64,000 bases of DNA from Erythrophleum ivorense (taxonomy: Eukaryota > Streptophyta > Magnoliopsida > Fabales > Fabaceae): NCBI GenBank assembly GCA_026724425.1, contig JAIUCV010000646.1, positions 124,001 through 188,000 on the forward strand, given 5' to 3'. Numbering within the stretch: position 1 is the first letter of the stretch; every line of letters begins with the position of its first letter. Below are positions 58,051 through 64,000 of this stretch, in pieces. The notes beneath the pieces were generated by a model, which was given only the letters and a program-made list of their open reading frames with translations, did no database searches and was not told where the DNA came from. The position numbers and the translations under genes are program-made.

Positions 58051-59699
58051 TTCTTCCACTTAAACCAAATGTTATTTATCATATAATATGTCCATAGATA
58101 AATTAAATACATACCACAAGATCATAGTAATAAATCCTTTAATAAACAAGTATTACTTTCCATGCACTACTTGTAGTTTTAAGTTTTATGGTGTGTTTTC
58201 CCTTTATGAATAAATCTCAAATGTTTATCCAAATTTATACTTAAATGTTTGCAAATATCACATAATGTACTAAAAATTAGAGATAACAAACTATAATTCG
58301 AATTTCATTATTTAAACATATCTCACATAAACCAATAGTAACATAATGTGACCTAAACATCATTTAAGATATATGATCTTTAAACTCTTTTAAAGGTATG
58401 TTACTAGATAAAATATCTTTATTTTTTATGTGTTCTATGATCGCATGTCCTTATATGATCATAATATTCCTTAATAAGTCCAAATGAATCCACAATTTGA
58501 AACCTAATAAAACTCTCCAACTAAATTACACAATAAACTAGCTTTAAACCAAGGTATAAATTTAACCTTTCACCGTGGAAGTAAAATCAAAGATTACTTA
58601 ACACTAGCAATTCTCCACAATATGACTCATTCAGCAAACATGAAAATATTATCATGATGTTGACCCTTCAATATAACACATTCTACCAAGTTTGAATATG
58701 TGCTACCAACATTTTCTAAATTGTCAATTCTTATATACCTAAGCATGAAATCCTTCATGCCTTAAACATATTTTATAAATCCAAGTACCTTTGGTATCTT
58801 TCTAACATTCCTTGAAAAAAAAAAACTATGTCCAATCTTATATAGATCTAGTCAAACATTAAACTTCTATCCACTAAAATAGAAGGAATGTTTTCTGCAT
58901 CTCTGCTTTAAAAATAAAAAATATTGGAACATTAGAACAAATTAAATTTGTTTATTTTCACAATAAGTGTCATATTAGGTGAACAATCTTTTATTTAGAA
59001 ATCTTTATGTATATGTTTCTTATGATAGTCCAAATATACATTAAATTTATCTTTATATAGATCCTTATATTTATAACATAGAATACCTCACCTATAGATT
59101 TTATATTATAGTTTTTGAATAAAAACTATTTTAACTCATATAGTAACTATTACACCTTACTATATTTTAGTTACCTTGTAAAATTAGATATCCATTTGGG
59201 GTAAAAGTAGCATAACAACCCTTTGCAATAGAATTTCAATTTCTAATCACATCAATGGACTCATGTTGTTCATAAATGGATTCTTACAATTTCATCTTAC
59301 AAATTCATGCTGAAGTATCTCGTTCTATCCAAATTAGTATGTATGTAGAGCTCAAACATATAGGTAGAGTCATTTGCTCATTTAAGCCATAGGAGACATA
59401 GTAAAGTAGAAATTGAAAAAATGTATAACTTAAGTTACACAATTCTAATTAAGACAAATTAGATGTTACTTTAAAACTAATGATATAAATTTTTTATGAT
59501 AAATATTTCAAGTTAAAATGAATCTATTTGGTCTCTTAAAACCCATGAAGAGTAGATCTAGTACAGAGTGAATAGTACTAAATCATAATAGTTTTCAGGG
59601 GCCAACTTTAAAATTTTGTCAAATATTCTATAGAAGTTCAAAGATTGCAAGCTTTTGCTCTATAAAAAGCTTTGCATATCCTTTAAATGCTCATTAAAT
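58051..59699. other. AT-rich non-coding stretch, possible copia internal remnant
   Basis: No recognisable protein domain on either strand. Position next to the polypurine tract suggests leftover internal or untranslated retrotransposon sequence. Confidence 0.25.
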
Positions 59700-62203
59700 T
59701 TCAATCCCAAATTAAATTATTAAGGTAATTAGGGGCAAACAGAGATTTTATTGCACAAAAAGCCAAAATTTTAGTTCTAAAATGTATCAAATGAGCTCTA
59801 AAATGCTACTGCTTGCCATGAGTAAGTTTCAATTCATACATATATTAACTATAAATGGTTCATCACATAAAATTTGCCTTGCATATGAAAATTATTATTC
59901 CACATAAAAATATGGGTATAAACTCAATGGATTTTCATATATTAAATCATGTTCCAATATCTCATACATGCATCTATTGGTCATATATTTATAGTCTAAC
60001 ATTTTTGCACATGTTGCCATTACATTACATCAAAAATATAAATTTACATAGTCATATTTATAATATTAAGACTAGGCTAAATTTTTGTTGAATTTGACCT
60101 TTCTAGACCTTTTCCTCTTCCTTGTCCTTATTTTATTATCTGGCCATGGTTAATGGAGATAGGAAAATTTTAGATTCAAAGAATCATAGTAACTAAACCT
60201 ATATTCAAACGCACATGTAGTTCACTCAAGCATATAGAAGCAAGTATGCATATTATGTAATTATAGCCAATCTATACACAGAATTGCAAATCCATACTCT
60301 AGGGGTTTAATTAGCTCAAGTAAGATCAAATCTATGCCCTTAAGGAACTTTTAACCTAAGGTAAGGCAAATTTCTACGCACTTCCCTAGCTTTACCTAAC
60401 ATTAAAGCCATCCTTCTCACAATTCTAAGTAGGTCTCATGCAATTGTATAGTCTACTTAAGAAACCAACAAGCCAAACAATTGCAAACAATATACACAAG
60501 CAACCAAAGGCTTAAGCAAACTAACCCTACATATAAGAATAAAGGAAAAGCTATCTTATCAAGCAAATTCAATTAATTCCTTTGATCTTCTTCTTTTGAT
60601 CCTACAGCCTCACACACAAAACTTTGGTGTGGTTCCACTTGCTTGGTTTGGCCTAAGCACATCAATTAAGATATAAAATAACCAATTAGGACATATTTAA
60701 TCTCACTCTAACAATATATGTGTATATTAGGACTTAAAGTATGATTTATGTTACTTTAAGTGTTTCAAAATGACTCATTCCATTTGCCACATTTCATGTA
60801 ATAGTTCCATCATTCATTTATTTCATCTTTACTTGTTTTTAATGGCTAAAATAAATCTAAAACTTAATTATATCACTCATTCCATTCATAGGGTATATTA
60901 GGGTTTATGTGGAACTATGATCTCAATATCATTAAATCTCATTCTTTTTCTTAAACCAATGGTTCATCTAGCCTTTATATCACTCATTTAACCCTCTTAA
61001 TTCATTAGACTAAATTGAAAACTTTCTTACATACCATTTTCTTAGCTTGGCCAAAATACCCCTTTAAGTCTACATCTTGATTTTTTTTTTATTTAAGAAA
61101 GACTTTGAGGTCATTGGATATCTATGATATATTTCTAATTCAATTATGATATCATAAAGATCAACTAATCCTCCTGGGTTTTAAAGTGCTCAAGGCTGAA
61201 CCAAACTTTAATGGGATCCAAAATGCAATTTTCTTGGTTTTTAGGTTAATCTCTTAGCTTATTCTTACTCGCCATCCTTCTAAATCCTTGATTATACCAA
61301 GTTTTCATCAAATACATATTCACTTCCCTCATTTTTTCTTGGCCAAAATTATAAGATGCTAGGGTTCCAAAAGGGCAATTTTTTTTAACTTGAATCATAC
61401 CTTATTTTGATGAGCTTTTAATAAGGATTCTTTTAGTATAATTGGCTTCTTCAAATGTGCTCTATCACTCAAGGTGATAAGCACAAACTTCAACCTTTTG
61501 AGAAATCAAACCCATTACAAGAAAAAACATGAAAAGTAGGGAAGGTTTTATAACTAAATCATAGTAAAATTTGGCCTACTTCCTTACTTTTTTTGGCTTT
61601 AAATTCTTTCTCTCTCTTCCCTTTTCATGCCACCATGGAAGTTTGAAATTGTTGGACAAGGTTGTTAAAGCGAGGGAAAAGAAGAGGGCATGCTATATAT
61701 ATGTATATATATATATATATATAAATCTAGGGTTTTATAATATTTTTGAAAATTACTATTTAGTCCTTATGCTTAATTCTTTCGCTTGAACTCATTTTTA
61801 GTCTTTTTAGAAATTGATAGCTCCTTACCAAATTTTAAACTTTCTTCTTAATTAAATATACATGTTTAGAGATTATACGGATTTAAAATAGTTTGAAAAG
61901 TTTTAGTCCAAAATATTGTTGCCAAGAGTCCTAATTTGCATATCATTAGGGATTTAACCAAACTAACCTCATTTGGTTAACCTACTAGCCTTGTTTTATG
62001 ATATTATGATGAGAGATATATATTTCTCAAGTCAATTATCATGTTTTCTAAAAACTTGATTTTTCTCCCTGTTAGACTCGAATTGACTTTTTTAGTCCTA
62101 AATGGTCCCTTTTCTCCTTGTGAACCCCTTCTTAAATTGTCTCTTTTCATTCTTTAGATACTACATTACTTATAAATAAAGGATATTACTAAGTCACTAG
62201 GTG
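59700..62203 (-). mobile_element. Degraded minus-strand LTR-like region
   Basis: Carries the same succession as the other minus-strand LTRs: hairpin GATTC-AAA-GAATC (60,173-60,185), pyrimidine-rich leader and a TA-rich promoter region near 61,690-61,735. Both ends are uncertain. No coding sequence is supported. Confidence 0.35.
61694..61724. repeat. (TA)n microsatellite
   Basis: About fifteen TA units with one ATG interruption, in the promoter-like part of the LTR-like region. Confidence 0.9.
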
Positions 62204-62208
62204 CAAAC

Positions 62209-64000
62209 TGTAACATCATAATTTCTAACTTATCTCATGCCTTTAAATGACTCAATTTCATGAATAATATAGGTTTCTAATGAAAAAGGCAATAAAATAT
62301 TAATTATTTTCGCGTTGCGTTATATATAAAAATTTCATTCGGTGTCACGTGGATCGTGTGAGCTCATACAATACATTCTCATATTTAATTACGTGAATAC
62401 AACTCATTTACATCATCAAAAGTGGCCTACACCTCAAGAAACTCGAAGGGAAGCATGAAATATACATACATATTTTTGGCAAGATTTTTTCACTTTTCTG
62501 TCACAACTTTGAAAAATCATAACTAAATCTAAAAACATATAAATCATGCATTCTTAGCCATTCTGGAAAGCTACAGATGTCTACTTCATACACAAAATAT
62601 ATCCAGACTATCACATCCATCACAGAGGATGTTTGACATTCGAAATAGTCCAAAGATCAAACTGCCCATTGGTGTTATCACATATTTTTGCAGCAAATTT
62701 CAAAAATATCCAATTAATTCTACAAAAATCTAATCTATGCAAATGATACCAATTTGGAAATCTGTGAATGTTAGCTAAAGGAAAAAAATAACTTCAGACT
62801 AGCTAAGGCATGCCCAGACCTTGAAATCTAACCAAACAGTAACTAAGGTTAGGTGAAGTTCCTGATACTAAATAGATTTTTTGAAAATTCATATCTTCCT
62901 CTCTAGACCTCCAAATAAGGTGTTTCTAGTTGGCACAAGTCACTGGGAATGTTTAATTTCTTTGTATAAAATTTCATGACAATTAGACATAATTTGAGCC
63001 TTGTGTGACAGATTTCATTTTCGGATCTGACTGAACAGTGACATGACCAAAACTAAAAAATTTGCCAACTTTGAAAATTCATCAAATATTTTGTAGACCT
63101 CCAAAAATTATGTTCTTTAACTTGCCAAAAAACTCTCAACAAGATATAATTGCATGCAAAATCTTAGATCAAGAAGACCTCATTTGGACAAAAAGTGACA
63201 TAGGGTTCTAAATTGATAAATTTTAGCTCCATATAGGATACCAAAATGTCCAAATAACTTTCATTGGGGTTTGACACCTCTTAGGCAAGTCGAAAAGCAT
63301 AATTAGGACTTGTGTAGGTTGCCCAAATGGTCTCAAACTCTATGCATCTCATTTTGGCCATTTCATCCACATATATGCATAATTCCATAATTCTATTCAT
63401 GAAGCCACATTGTCCATACATACTCAATTTACATTCTATCATTCACATAACACATTCTTTCATTTCTACATCACATATTATCATAATTACATATGTTCCA
63501 AAGGTCATAGACCATATACAAGCATAGGTTACATCATTTGACATGAATATGACTTGAAAGACTAAAAATCATGCATTATGTTGTCAAGCTCTCTTCTTCA
63601 AGGTGGTTAGCTTCCATTACCTTGTCCACTTGGTCCACCTAGCATGTTAGATCATTAGAGAGGAGGGAATGAGAATCAAAGAACCCCAATAGCTCATCTC
63701 TCATTCAATCATACATAATGGATGCAAAGCAAGTCTTGAAAATGCATGGATGGATATAATAGATGACATAAGCATTCAAGAAGCAAGTTTGGCATGTGAA
63801 TAAGTCATACAAGTCATACAAAGGCTTGCCAAGTGGATGGATTGGCCTCATTCTTTTTCTCATAGATTTTGGACTTACCTTACCCATTCTTTAAGAGATT
63901 ATTGGACTCAACCATGCTCTTGGGAGCCCACTTTACTTTTGGGAGACTCTTTGCTTTGTCTCAACCAATTTTAAGGGTTCTTGGCTCATCCTCACCATGG
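62209..64000 (-). mobile_element. Long LTR, minus orientation, cut by window edge
   Basis: Starts TGTAACATC at 62,209 (left flank CAAAC). It runs as the reverse complement of about 5,310-7,123 of the gypsy 5' LTR, with moderate divergence, to the window end. A degenerate hairpin is at 63,671-63,687. No coding sequence is visible. Confidence 0.75.

Noticed and set aside
61571..61789. 72-codon frame ending in a TA microsatellite
   Set aside because: The latter half is translated microsatellite; no support as a gene.

Overview
The window is nuclear DNA of a flowering plant, probably a woody eudicot, though the sequence does not fix the species. The evidence is spliced genes with GT-AG introns, a plastid-targeted ABC transporter closely resembling Arabidopsis ABCB28/NAP8, AT-rich spacers, and layers of plant LTR retrotransposons, a LINE and an endogenous pararetrovirus.

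Left two thirds (1 to about 42,420): a stack of transposons inserted into one another. Minus-strand LINE pieces (33,552-34,048, 37,683-38,457, 41,425-42,420) are split by long LTRs of one loosely related set, mostly with termini TGTAAY... and ...GGTGTTACA. Matching 5-bp target-site duplications (TSDs) let several layers be ordered: TTATC around 34,054-37,677, CATCT around 38,463-41,419, CTTCT around 28,347-31,754, and AAATG at 2,539 and 32,403. Inside the AAATG-bounded LTR lie a Ty3/gypsy element (5' LTR 3,428-7,123, tRNA-Met-type PBS, broken gag-pol 14,249-17,363), a rearranged caulimovirid pararetrovirus (about 7,205-14,165) near the gypsy PBS, a further LTR (about 17,370-19,576), and a young large non-autonomous element (20,202-27,645) with a PBS resembling tRNA-Asp and an intact 449-codon acidic ORF.

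Genic island (42,421 to about 57,700): two convergent host genes. On the plus strand, 43,283-44,340 is a two-exon gene for a 243-residue, probably plastid-targeted protein of unknown function. On the minus strand, 44,942-56,164 is an apparently intact 16-exon gene for a 711-residue ABCB28-type half-transporter. Its intron 10 carries a complete but decayed Ty1/copia element (46,328-51,368, TSD GTGAT) in the same orientation as the gene. All exon joins remain in frame.

Right end (57,719-64,000): a probable copia LTR with polypurine tract, little recognisable sequence, a degraded minus-strand LTR, then from 62,209 another LTR of the family seen at 3,428-7,123, in opposite orientation and cut by the window edge. 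I saw no rRNA, tRNA gene or CRISPR array. The most unusual items are the shuffled pararetrovirus, the depth of nesting, a hairpin kept across several LTRs, a regularly spaced palindrome array in one LTR, and the 449-codon ORF.
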